Shown: positions 35,936-43,147 of the stretch, in pieces | Numbering within the stretch: position 1 is the stretch's first letter | Layout: each line of letters begins with the position of its first letter | NCBI RefSeq assembly: GCF_003952385.1 | Contig: NZ_CP034444.1 | Location: 3,658,001-3,722,000, forward strand | Length of the DNA stretch: 64,000 nucleotides | Origin: Mesorhizobium sp. M1D.F.Ca.ET.043.01.1.1 | Lineage (GTDB): Bacteria; Pseudomonadota; Alphaproteobacteria; Rhizobiales; Rhizobiaceae | Reading direction: 5' to 3' | Translations under genes and position numbers: made by a program | The notes under the pieces: model-generated | Seen by the model: the letters and a program-made list of their open reading frames with translations, nothing else | Databases searched by the model: none | What the model was told of the DNA's origin: nothing

Positions 35936-36703
35936 CTACGCCCAAATCGCGACCCGAATGCCGAAGCGGTCGGTCAGCGGCGGATCGGGCGAAGGCCGCG
36001 CCTCGCCGCTGGCGATGCGCCCGGCGATCAGCATCATGGCCGCCGCGTCGAGGAAGTCGTCGCTGGCGGCGCCCTTCGGCGGCGCCTGGTCGAGGAAGGC
36101 CTTTTCATAGCCATGGCGGCAAAGCAGCGCCTTGCGCTCCTCCATGCCGGCCGGGTTGACCGCGCCCTTGATCTTCTTGGGCAGCGCCATCGCTGTGCCG
36201 CCGTTGAGCCGGCAGAAGGCGACTTCCGGGTGCGATTCGAAGACGCGGCCGCGCATTTCGGGTCGCGCGATCAAAAGCGCGTCGATCTCGCGGATCTTCG
36301 AAAAGATGCCGAAGGCCTGGATGGAAACGCCGCGCGGCGGATCGGAGGTCGCCATCGCGACCTCGCTCGCCCGCCGATGCGCGGCGTACCAGGCCTCGAT
36401 GGTGGTGAAGTCGGCGGTCTCGGCGTAGAGCGCGGCGCGTGACGGGATGGCAAAGACGCTCGATTGCCTGGTTCCCAGCAGCGGCCGCACCAGCGCTTCC
36501 GGCCCGCGGCCGCCGCGGCTCGAAAAATCCGGCAGGCCGATCGGCATGTCGACGGCGATCGTGGCACCGGGCAGGGCGTCGAGCAGCGCCTGGAAGCTTG
36601 GAAAGATCGAGACCGATGGCACGGCGCCGGCTTCGCGATGGACGGCGATCCAGCCGGCCTTGCAGCCGTCGACGCCTGCCAGCACGCCGCCGCCGGGCGT
36701 CAC
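35936..36703 (-). CDS. DUF429 family protein (predicted nuclease fold)
   Basis: A 255-residue protein of the DUF429 family. It starts LAGVDGCKAGWIAVHRE, followed by TIAVDMPIGLPDF and FESHPEVAFCRLNG, with the Asp/Glu residues of an RNase H-like fold; the C-terminal LDAAAMMLIAGRIASG is also typical. No biochemical role is established that I know. The GTG at 36703 overlaps the pyridoxal kinase stop by four bases (GTGA), so the two genes are translated together. A longer frame upstream is a shadow of pdxY. Confidence 0.85.
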   Translation of the reverse strand: MTPGGGVLAGVDGCKAGWIAVHREAGAVPSVSIFPSFQALLDALPGATIAVDMPIGLPDFSSRGGRGPEALVRPLLGTRQSSVFAIPSRAALYAETADFTTIEAWYAAHRRASEVAMATSDPPRGVSIQAFGIFSKIREIDALLIARPEMRGRVFESHPEVAFCRLNGGTAMALPKKIKGAVNPAGMEERKALLCRHGYEKAFLDQAPPKGAASDDFLDAAAMMLIAGRIASGEARPSPDPPLTDRFGIRVAIWA

Positions 36704-37584
36704 GCCCGCTTGTCCCGTCCGGGATGGAGGAGGTGGCGCAACTGCACCATGGCCATCGGATGCGACAGGCTCTGCGCGTCGGTCTCGAGCTGCAGCTCGT
36801 CGCCGCCGCGTTTGGCGGTGCGTGCCAGGATCTCGTAGACGGCAGCCGTGGTCGACTGCAGCGCCTTTGCCGGCGGCTGGCCGGACAGGATGCGGGCGAG
36901 ATAGACGGCGGCCGTCAGGTCGCCCAGCCCGTTCGGCGGCTTCTCGATCAGGCGGTGCTCGGCAAGCAGCGCCTGGCTGCCGTCGAGCAGGAAATTGCCG
37001 GTGCCGCCCGTCAGCATCGACGGCGCCGAGGTCACCAGCATGGTGGAGGGACCGGCATGAAGGGCCGCCGCCGTCACGGCCTTGATGTCCGGCAGCGGCG
37101 CGCCGGCCATCCATTCCAGTTCATAGCGGTTGGGCGTGGCGATGTCGGCGATCGGCATCAGCCCGTCGCGCAGGGCGACGGCCGTCGGCTCCGGCACGTA
37201 GAGCCCGCCGGAATCGCCCATCACCGGGTCGCAGACATAGAGGGCGCCCGGGGTCTTGGCCTTGACGGCGGCGACCAGCGAGGCGACGGCCTCGGCCTGG
37301 CCGGCCTCGCCGAGATAGCCTGACAGCACGGCGCGAACCTCGCCAAGCCACGGCGCGCGCTCGAGATCGGCGAGCAGCGCCCTGAACTGATCGAGCGGCG
37401 GCACGATGCGCGTGGCGCGGCTGTGGCCCGGATGCCAGGGCAGGATGACGGTCGGCACCGCCCAGACCGGAAAGCCCAGCGTCTCCAGGGCGAAGACCGC
37501 GGCGCGGTTGCCGACGGAGCCGCGGGCGACATGGCTGGAGATGACGATGACCGCGCGCGGCGCGTCGGTATTCTCTGCATTCAT
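36700..37584 (-). CDS. pdxY: Pyridoxal kinase PdxY
   Basis: A 294-residue kinase of the PdxY/PdxK family, which phosphorylates pyridoxal to pyridoxal 5'-phosphate in the salvage route. N-terminal VIVISSHVARGSVGNRAAVF and the catalytic Asp in PNGLGDLTAAVYLARIL are clear, with CDPVMGDSGGLYVPEP and the substrate-side TPNRYELEWMAG. It is the first of a pair with the DUF429 gene. A small membrane-protein gene lies just upstream on the same strand. Confidence 0.92.
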   Translation of the reverse strand: MNAENTDAPRAVIVISSHVARGSVGNRAAVFALETLGFPVWAVPTVILPWHPGHSRATRIVPPLDQFRALLADLERAPWLGEVRAVLSGYLGEAGQAEAVASLVAAVKAKTPGALYVCDPVMGDSGGLYVPEPTAVALRDGLMPIADIATPNRYELEWMAGAPLPDIKAVTAAALHAGPSTMLVTSAPSMLTGGTGNFLLDGSQALLAEHRLIEKPPNGLGDLTAAVYLARILSGQPPAKALQSTTAAVYEILARTAKRGGDELQLETDAQSLSHPMAMVQLRHLLHPGRDKRA

Positions 37585-37596
37585 GGAGTTCTCTTC

Positions 37597-37848
37597 CTAG
37601 CCACCCTGCGTGGCGACATACACCAGCCAGGCCAGCAGCCCAATGGCGATGATGAGACCGAGCGTTCGGCCAATGCGGGTGCCCCAAACTTCGATCGGAT
37701 CGGAGCGGTCGGCGTCCGCCGCGGTCACGTGGTCGCGCGCGTCCTTCGCGGCGCGGGCGACGAAGGATGCGCCGCCCGGCGTCGTCTCGCGCGCGACGCG
37801 CTCGAGGATGCGGCGCGATTCGTTCTCGTCGTCCTGGCGCTCGGCCAT
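37597..37848 (-). CDS. Small membrane protein, hypothetical
   Basis: An 83-residue protein. The N-terminal 55 residues are charged (MAERQDDENESRRILERVAR); the C-terminus is a single membrane span (TLGLIIAIGLLAWLVYVATQ), giving a tail-anchored layout. AAAGGA precedes ATG 37848 by about eight bases; the longer frame to 37899 has no better signal. I do not recognise a function. It is 12 bases before pdxY and probably cotranscribed. Confidence 0.75.
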   Translation of the reverse strand: MAERQDDENESRRILERVARETTPGGASFVARAAKDARDHVTAADADRSDPIEVWGTRIGRTLGLIIAIGLLAWLVYVATQGG

Positions 37849-38002
37849 GGTAAATGTCCTTTCCGGCTCGGAGCTTAGCCTGTTCGGGCGCGTATTCACA
37901 GGGGCGAGCGGCAGGAGCGAGACTGCACCATCACCGGGTCATTTTCTTGCGCGCAGATTGTGGTAATGCTTCGCACGCAACTTCGATCCGAGGGGACCAA
38001 TC

Positions 38003-38647
38003 ATGTTCGCCGAACGCCTTTTTCCACCCTTCGCCTTCCGCAATCTGCCTGCCCTGCTGATGATGGCCTTCGCGCTGCCGCTGCTTGCCGGCTGCGGCTA
38101 CAACACCATCCCGACGGCGGAGGAGAATGCCAGGGCGGCCTGGAGCGAGGTGCTCAACCAGTATCAGCGCCGCTCGGACCTGATCCCGAACCTTGTCGAG
38201 ACGGTCAAAGGCTATGCCTCGCATGAGAAGGACACGCTCGACGCGGTGGTCCAGGCGCGTGCCAAGGCAACGCAGATCACCGTGACGCCCGAAACGCTCA
38301 AGGACCCGGAAGCGTTGAAGAAATTCCAGGATGCCCAGGCCGGGCTGACGGGCGCGCTGTCGCGGCTGATCGCGGTGTCGGAGGCCTATCCCGACCTCAA
38401 GGCCAACCAGAATTTCCTGGCGCTGCAGGCGCAGCTCGAAGGCACCGAGAACCGCATCGCGGTGGCGCGCCGCGACTATATCCAGGCAGTCAGGGACTAC
38501 AATCTGACACTGAAAACCTTCCCGTCGGTGCTGTGGGCAACCTTCTGGTTCCGCGGCAACGAGCCTTTCGCCAACTTCACCGTCGAGGAAGACAAGATGC
38601 AGGTGCCGAAGGTGGATTTCGGCACGAGCACGAAGCAGGGCGGGTGA
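38003..38647 (+). CDS. lemA: LemA family protein
   Basis: A 214-residue LemA protein. The N-terminus is a lipoprotein-like signal ending LLAGCGYN (lipobox LAGC), with a helix-rich body: NARAAWSEVLNQYQRRSDLI, PNLVETVKGYASHEKDTLDA, and the C-terminal FPSVLWATFWFRGNEPFANF. LemA proteins are membrane-anchored on the outer or periplasmic side; the role is unclear. The two genes after it carry TPM domains, a pairing found in many bacteria and suggesting a shared membrane complex. Confidence 0.93.
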   Translation: MFAERLFPPFAFRNLPALLMMAFALPLLAGCGYNTIPTAEENARAAWSEVLNQYQRRSDLIPNLVETVKGYASHEKDTLDAVVQARAKATQITVTPETLKDPEALKKFQDAQAGLTGALSRLIAVSEAYPDLKANQNFLALQAQLEGTENRIAVARRDYIQAVRDYNLTLKTFPSVLWATFWFRGNEPFANFTVEEDKMQVPKVDFGTSTKQGG

Positions 38648-38699
38648 GCGCCTTCGACGGTCTTCGAAATACAATCCCGCGAGAAGACGGACCGCTGGC

Positions 38700-39677
38700 G
38701 TGTTGATACCCCCCTCTGTCCTGCCGGACATCTCCCCCTCAAGGGGGGAGATTGGCGGTTGCTTCGCCGGCGCCTCCTTAGCTGCGTCGAAAATTGGCGA
38801 AAGCCGAAAAGACATCCAATCTCCCCCCTTGAGGGGGAGATGTCCGGCAGGACAGAGGGGGGCGCGAAGGAACGCGTACCTCACTCTTCTCGGGGTTCTT
38901 CTCTGCCTATTTTTCCTCCCCCTCGCCGCCCTCGCCGCCAATCTTCCGCCGCTCACCGGGCGCGTGGTCGACAATGCCGGCATCATCGATGCCGGCACGC
39001 GCGCGGCGCTGACCCAAAAGCTTGCCGATTTCGAGAAGAAGGGCTCCGACCAGATCGTCGTCGCCACCATCCCCAGCCTTGGCGGCGAGGAGATCGAGCC
39101 CTACGCCAACCGCCTGTTCCGCTTCTGGAAGCTCGGCCAGGCCAAGGAGAACAACGGCGTTCTGCTGCTGGTGGCGCCGAACGACCGCAAGATGCGCATC
39201 GAGGTCGGCTATGGGCTGGAAGGCACGTTGACCGACCTGCACACCAAGCTGATCATCGAAAACGACATGGTGCCGGCCTTCCGCGCCGGCGACTTCTCCG
39301 GCGGCATCACGAAGGCCGTCGACGACATGATCATGGTGCTGGAGGGCAATCCGGAGGAGCTGGAGGCGCGCGGCAAGCGCAACGAGCAGGCGCCGTTCAA
39401 CTCCGACGACCTGTTCTTCGCCATCTTCATCACCATCTGGGCGCTGATCTTCTTCGGCAGCATCGCGCTGACGGTGCTGCCGCCGATCTTCGGCCAGAGG
39501 ATCGGGCCGGGCCGCTATCGCTGGCTCGGCATGACCTTCGAGCCTGGACGGCGGTCGTCGTCCAGCGGCGGCAGCTGGTCGTCAGGCGGCGGAGGCTGGT
39601 CCTCCGGAGGGGGTGGCGGCGGTTTTTCCGGCGGCGGCGGCTCGTCGGGCGGCGGCGGCTCTTCGGGAAGCTGGTGA
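38700..39677 (+). CDS. TPM-domain protein with Gly/Ser-rich tail (YgcG family)
   Basis: The clear protein body is about 260 residues. It has a signal peptide (LTLLGVLLCLFFLPLAALAA), a TPM domain (VVDNAGIIDAGTRAALTQKL, GVLLLVAPNDRKMRIEVGYG), a membrane span (LFFAIFITIWALIFFGSIAL) and a C-terminal Gly/Ser tail, as in YgcG/TPM_phosphatase membrane proteins. No standard start precedes the signal peptide outside the repeat element; the frame continues back through it to GTG 38700. TTG 38829, inside the right arm, is another possible start. The true N-terminus is therefore uncertain. It forms a set with lemA and the second TPM gene. Confidence 0.75.
   Translation: MLIPPSVLPDISPSRGEIGGCFAGASLAASKIGESRKDIQSPPLRGRCPAGQRGARRNAYLTLLGVLLCLFFLPLAALAANLPPLTGRVVDNAGIIDAGTRAALTQKLADFEKKGSDQIVVATIPSLGGEEIEPYANRLFRFWKLGQAKENNGVLLLVAPNDRKMRIEVGYGLEGTLTDLHTKLIIENDMVPAFRAGDFSGGITKAVDDMIMVLEGNPEELEARGKRNEQAPFNSDDLFFAIFITIWALIFFGSIALTVLPPIFGQRIGPGRYRWLGMTFEPGRRSSSSGGSWSSGGGGWSSGGGGGGFSGGGGSSGGGGSSGSW
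38709..38862. repeat. Large palindromic repeat element (family B)
   Basis: The left arm (38709-38755, CCCCCCTCTGTCCTGCCGG...) is the near-perfect reverse complement of 38816-38862 (...CCGGCAGGACAGAGGGGGG). The element fills the gap between lemA and the TPM-domain gene and covers the place where that gene's start should be. Its arms match those of 32331-32518. Confidence 0.9.
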
Positions 39678-39682
39678 GGACC

Positions 39683-40321
39683 ATGGCAACGCGACCGATC
39701 AGCCCTGAGGACCATGACCGCATCGCCGAGGCGATCCGCGCCGCAGAGGCCAAGACCGCCGGCGAGATATATTGCGTGGTGGCGCAATCCAGCGACGGCT
39801 ATTTCTTTCCGGCCGCGTTCGCGGCGGCTTTGGCCACGCTCATCGTCAGCCTTGCGGTCGCCTACGGGCTGGAAGCCTGGTGGCTGACCATCCGGCTGCC
39901 GCATTTCGTGCTTGCCGAGATTCTGGCGCTGGGCTGCATGCTCGCGCTTCTATGGGCGCTGCCCGGCTGGCGCATCCATCTCGTGCCGAGGCGGCTGCGC
40001 TACCAGGCGGCTCACGCCAATGCGATGAAGCAATTCCTTGCCCGCAACGTCCATCGCACGAGCGCGCGCACCGGCGTGCTGATCTTCGTCTCGATCGCCG
40101 AGCGCTATGCCGAAGTGGCCGCCGACAGCGGCATCGACGCAAAGGTCGGCCAGCATGTCTGGGACGGCGTGGTGCGGGAGCTCACCCGGCACGCCGGCGA
40201 CGACCGACTCGCCGACGGTTTCGTCAAGGCGATCGAATCGGTCGGCGCGGTGCTCGCCGAGCATTTCCCGGTCACCGAAGGCGACACCAACGAGCTGGAC
40301 GACCACCTCGTCGAAATCTGA
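39683..40321 (+). CDS. TPM-domain membrane protein
   Basis: A 212-residue protein. The N-terminal TPM-type segment is ISPEDHDRIAEAIRAAEAKT with GEIYCVVA, then two adjacent membrane spans (FPAAFAAALATLIVSLAVAY, LAEILALGCMLALLWALPGW), then a TPM-like C-terminal domain with RTSARTGVLIFVSIAERYAE, VADSGIDAKVGQHVW and GDTNELDDHLVEI. GAGGA overlaps the stop of the preceding TPM gene, so translation is coupled. The family's biochemical role is not established. A longer frame starting near 38759 is a shadow of the first TPM gene. Confidence 0.85.
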   Translation: MATRPISPEDHDRIAEAIRAAEAKTAGEIYCVVAQSSDGYFFPAAFAAALATLIVSLAVAYGLEAWWLTIRLPHFVLAEILALGCMLALLWALPGWRIHLVPRRLRYQAAHANAMKQFLARNVHRTSARTGVLIFVSIAERYAEVAADSGIDAKVGQHVWDGVVRELTRHAGDDRLADGFVKAIESVGAVLAEHFPVTEGDTNELDDHLVEI

Positions 40322-40458
40322 CCGGACCTGTCCGTAACTGCCCTGCCGAACGCCGTTTTCCGGGCTTCCGATGCCGGCAATTTCGCTTGTGCGAAAGCGC
40401 GGGCGCGACAGAGCGAACTCTTTGCAATCAGGCGAAGCGGGTCTATGGTTAACAAATC

Positions 40459-40965
40459 ATGAACACGCTGACGATCGACATCCGCAAAGCCGACCCTCGC
40501 GATGCACCCGCCATCGCCGAAGTGCATCAGGAAGCGTGGCGCGGCGCCTATTGCGGCATCATCCCGCACCGCACGCTGACGGCCATGATCAATCGCCGTG
40601 GCCCGGACTGGTGGGCGAACGCGATTCGCCGCGCGGCCACGGTGCTGGTCGTCGAGATCGGCGGCACGATCGCCGGCTACGCCACGATCGGCAAGAACCG
40701 CGCCCGCGAACTCAGGCAGCAGGGCGAGATCTATGAACTTTACCTGCGGCCGGAGTACCAGGGCATCGGGCTTGGCAGCCGGCTGTTCAAGGCGGCGCGG
40801 ACGCGCCTTGCCGACCATGGCCTCAAAGGCCTGGTGGTGTGGGCGCTGGAAGACAATCACAACGCCTTGGCCTTCTATGCCGGCAATGGCGGCCGCGACA
40901 TCGCCGAAGGCGTCGAGGTCTTCGAGCAGAAGGCGCTGAAGAAAGTCGCCTTCGTCTGGGAATGA
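40459..40965 (+). CDS. GNAT family N-acetyltransferase
   Basis: A 168-residue cytoplasmic acyltransferase with the GNAT fold. It begins IDIRKADPRDAPAIAEVHQE, the acetyl-CoA pyrophosphate loop is in LYLRPEYQGIGLGSRLFKAA (motif Q/RxxGxG/A), and the end strand is VVWALEDNHNALAFYAGNGG. The substrate cannot be told. It is a single gene; a 10-base stem-loop (40981-41001) and a short palindrome follow. Confidence 0.9.
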   Translation: MNTLTIDIRKADPRDAPAIAEVHQEAWRGAYCGIIPHRTLTAMINRRGPDWWANAIRRAATVLVVEIGGTIAGYATIGKNRARELRQQGEIYELYLRPEYQGIGLGSRLFKAARTRLADHGLKGLVVWALEDNHNALAFYAGNGGRDIAEGVEVFEQKALKKVAFVWE

Positions 40966-41020
40966 CGGGACACCGTCAAAGCGCGTCGCGCCGCGACGCG
41001 CCTTAAGTTTCTGTCTCGAC

Positions 41021-41066
41021 GCATGTCGTTCTCCCCAAAACCGCTGCGCACTTTTGGCCGACATGC
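41021..41066. repeat. Short palindromic repeat (family S) with adjacent hairpin
   Basis: GCATGTCG (41021-41028) mirrors CGACATGC (41059-41066), enclosing AAAACCGCTGCGCACTTTT. Just upstream, GCGCGTCGCG and CGCGACGCGC (40981-41001) form a 10-base stem. Together they form a composite in the gap between the acetyltransferase and ppa. Confidence 0.7.
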
Positions 41067-41179
41067 ATTACAACCCATCACAAACTGTGCGCTTCCAATA
41101 GCGTTCAGCACCATTCGCCGCATTGCACCATGACGCGTGTCCCGCTATCGATCTCACAAGATTGAGAGGGATTTGCGCC

Positions 41180-41713
41180 ATGCGTATCGAAGCCGTGCCC
41201 ACCGGGAAGAACCCGCCTGACGACATCAACGTCATCATCGAGGTGCCGATCGGCGGCGAGCCGATCAAGTACGAGATGGACAAGGAGGCCGGCACGCTGT
41301 TCGTCGACCGCTTCTTGCACACCTCCATGCGCTATCCCGGCAATTACGGCTTCGTGCCGCACACGCTGTCGGGCGACGGCGATCCGATCGACGTGCTGGT
41401 CTGCAACACGCGCGCGCTGGTGCCGGGCTGCGTCATCAATGTGCGCCCGATCGGCGTGCTGATCATGGAAGACAATGCCGGCCAGGACGAGAAGGTGATC
41501 GCGGTGCCGTCGCCGAAGCTGACGCTGCGCTACGAGAACGTCACCGAATACACGCATCTGCCGGAAATCACCCGCCAGCAGGTGCAGCACTTCTTCGAGC
41601 ACTACAAGGACCTCGAGCCCGGCAAATGGGTCAAGATCGAGGGCTGGCACGATTCCAAATACGCCAAGAAGATGATCGTCGACGCAATCGAGCGGGCGAA
41701 GGCCAGCAAATAA
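41180..41713 (+). CDS. ppa: Inorganic pyrophosphatase (family I)
   Basis: A 177-residue soluble pyrophosphatase that hydrolyses PPi to phosphate and so drives biosynthesis. Key active-site segments are present: [37 protein letters not shown] (metal-binding aspartates) and [12 protein letters not shown]. Length matches the hexameric bacterial enzymes. ATG 41180 is preferred, with GAGAGGG upstream; the frame from 41123 adds an unrelated stretch. It is convergent with the next gene, directly touching it. Confidence 0.97.
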   Translation: MRIEAVPTGKNPPDDINVIIEVPIGGEPIKYEMDKEAGTLFVDRFLHTSMRYPGNYGFVPHTLSGDGDPIDVLVCNTRALVPGCVINVRPIGVLIMEDNAGQDEKVIAVPSPKLTLRYENVTEYTHLPEITRQQVQHFFEHYKDLEPGKWVKIEGWHDSKYAKKMIVDAIERAKASK

Positions 41714-42304
41714 TCAGTTGTCGACCCGGCCGAAGTCGGGGACGTTGCCGATCAGCTCGCGCTTGTCCTTGCCGCAAGCAAAGCTCTTCGCCTTTTCGTC
41801 GGCGAGCTTGCGCGCCTGGTCGTTGGCCTCGGCATTGCCGGTGGCGAGCACCAGGCCGATGGTGCAGCCCTCATGCTCCTCCGGCTGCGCGACCTTGGCG
41901 ACAACCAGCACCTCGGTCGGCTTGTTCTCGTTTTCGGGATTGCTGATCTCGCGGCGGTGAATGACGGCGAAGGGGATGGCCTTGTCGCCGTTGGTTTCGA
42001 TGCGCCACTCGACCTTGGCTCCAGAGGAATTGAAGGCGGAAAAGCTTTCCCACACCGCGGTCATGTCGTCGGAGGGAAAGCCGTAATAGACGGACTCGCG
42101 CGCGTCGTCGTAGCCGACCAGCACCGGATAGCCGCGATAGCCCGCGCAGGCGAGGCTCGCCCAATCGCCGTCGCCTTCTTCCGCCTGTGCATAGGTGACG
42201 CAATCCTTCTTCCAGTCGAGATCGGTGTAGGCGCTGGAAATGTCGCCGGCATGCGCTGCCGGGCACAAAGCGACAAGGCCAAGAAGGATCAGAAGCGCAC
42301 GCAT
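41714..42304 (-). CDS. Exported hypothetical protein
   Basis: A 196-residue protein with a signal peptide (RALLILLGLVALCPAAHAGD). The mature part has DLDWKKDCVTYAQAEEGDGD, ASLACAGYRGYPVLVGYDDA and FPSDDMTAVWESFSAFNSSG, with four Cys residues that could form disulfides, and GCTIGLVLATGNAEAN near the C-terminus. GGAGATG precedes the ATG. I do not recognise a domain with certainty. It converges on ppa with no gap. Confidence 0.75.
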   Translation of the reverse strand: MRALLILLGLVALCPAAHAGDISSAYTDLDWKKDCVTYAQAEEGDGDWASLACAGYRGYPVLVGYDDARESVYYGFPSDDMTAVWESFSAFNSSGAKVEWRIETNGDKAIPFAVIHRREISNPENENKPTEVLVVAKVAQPEEHEGCTIGLVLATGNAEANDQARKLADEKAKSFACGKDKRELIGNVPDFGRVDN

Positions 42305-42341
42305 TGCGGGACATCTCCGGTGAAGGTCGCCGCAGCCTAGA

Positions 42342-42436
42342 GCAATCCCAGGAAAAGTGTGAGCGGTTTTCCGTCCGGAATTGCGTAAAAACAAGGAGAT
42401 AGGGCGTTTCGCCGTTTCCGTGAAACGGTGAAACGC
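42342..42436. repeat. Composite short repeat and hairpin
   Basis: A family S palindrome (GCAATCCC...GGAATTGC, 42342-42384) is followed by a 15-base stem: GCGTTTCGCCGTTTC (42404-42418) pairs with GAAACGGTGAAACGC (42422-42436), counting one G-T pair, around a 3-base loop. The hairpin lies just after the stop of the TetR gene, so it could end that transcript. Confidence 0.8.
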
Positions 42437-42450
42437 GCTAGCGCCAATCG

Positions 42451-43068
42451 CTATTTCTTCAAGCTGGCTTCGATCAGCAGATCGGCGTTGCGGGCGACCG
42501 ACGCCGCCGGTCCGCCGAGGCCGAACAACTGGCCGCTGATATAGGCGCCCTCGATCAACAGCAGCAGTCCGTCGCCGAGCGTGTCGGCATCCGCCGCGCC
42601 CATCGCCGCCGCCATGGCGCGCAGGCGACGGCGCAGTTCGACTTTGTTGTTCTCGCTCACCACCCGCGCCGGATGACCGTGCTCGGGATACTCGACCGCC
42701 GCATTGGTCATGCCGCAGCCGCGATAGTCCGGCTTCTGCGTGCGCTTGCCGACGCGGGTGAGGAAGGCGACGATCTGGGCGCGCGGATTGCCGGGATGCG
42801 CGTCGACGGCTTCGTCGAAACGCTCCCAGAATTCCAGGTCATACTTGCGCAGATAAGAGGCGGCGAGCTCGTCCTTGGACGGGAAGGTGCGGTAGAGGCT
42901 GGGCTTGGTGACGCCGGCGCGCTTGACGATCTCGTCGACGCCGATCGCGCGGATGCCTTCGCGATAGAACAGGTCGCGCGCCACGTCGAGGATCTTGTCG
43001 GCGGCCTTCGGATGCGCTGGCGCGTGATCCCCGCTGATGGATGCTTCAATTTTTTTGTCCGATGGCAT
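42451..43068 (-). CDS. TetR/AcrR family repressor
   Basis: A 205-residue regulator with an N-terminal helix-turn-helix (about 24-70; GIRAIGVDEIVKRAGVTKPS, LYRTFPSKDELAASY) and a ligand-binding C-terminal half with GCGMTNAAVEYPEHGHPA. It is divergent from an MFS transporter and separated from it by a 19-base perfect inverted repeat that overlaps the transporter promoter, the usual layout for a drug- or metabolite-responsive efflux pair. It probably controls both itself and the transporter. The inducer is not known. Confidence 0.93.
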   Translation of the reverse strand: MPSDKKIEASISGDHAPAHPKAADKILDVARDLFYREGIRAIGVDEIVKRAGVTKPSLYRTFPSKDELAASYLRKYDLEFWERFDEAVDAHPGNPRAQIVAFLTRVGKRTQKPDYRGCGMTNAAVEYPEHGHPARVVSENNKVELRRRLRAMAAAMGAADADTLGDGLLLLIEGAYISGQLFGLGGPAASVARNADLLIEASLKK

Positions 43069-43080
43069 GCAACGACTCGC

Positions 43081-43110
43081 TTGACAATGTTACTGACCGG
43101 TACGTATTCA
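43081..43110 (+). promoter_or_regulatory. Candidate sigma-70-type promoter of the MFS gene
   Basis: TTGACA at 43081-43086 and TATTCA at 43105-43110, with an 18-base spacer, form a plausible promoter. It overlaps the left half of the TetR operator, so binding would block RNA polymerase. The -35 box is an exact match; the -10 box is weak. Confidence 0.55.
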
Positions 43111-43147
43111 TAGCGCCATCTAATTGCAACGTACCGGTCAGTAACAT
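43087..43147. promoter_or_regulatory. Inverted-repeat operator between tetR and the MFS gene
   Basis: ATGTTACTGACCGGTACGT (43087-43105) is repeated exactly as its reverse complement at 43129-43147, with a 23-base spacer. Each half is itself nearly palindromic around ACCGGT (TAC..ACCGGT..GTA), so two dimer sites are likely. The right half runs into the ATG of the MFS gene at 43146. Confidence 0.8.

Noticed and set aside
35936..37114. DUF429 protein extended to 392 residues
   Set aside because: The added part is antisense-like composition overlapping pdxY in the same direction; the GTGA overlap start at 36703 fits the family length.
38759..39682. Upstream extension of the second TPM protein
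   Set aside because: It is the first TPM gene read in another frame; the ATG at 39683 has a ribosome site.
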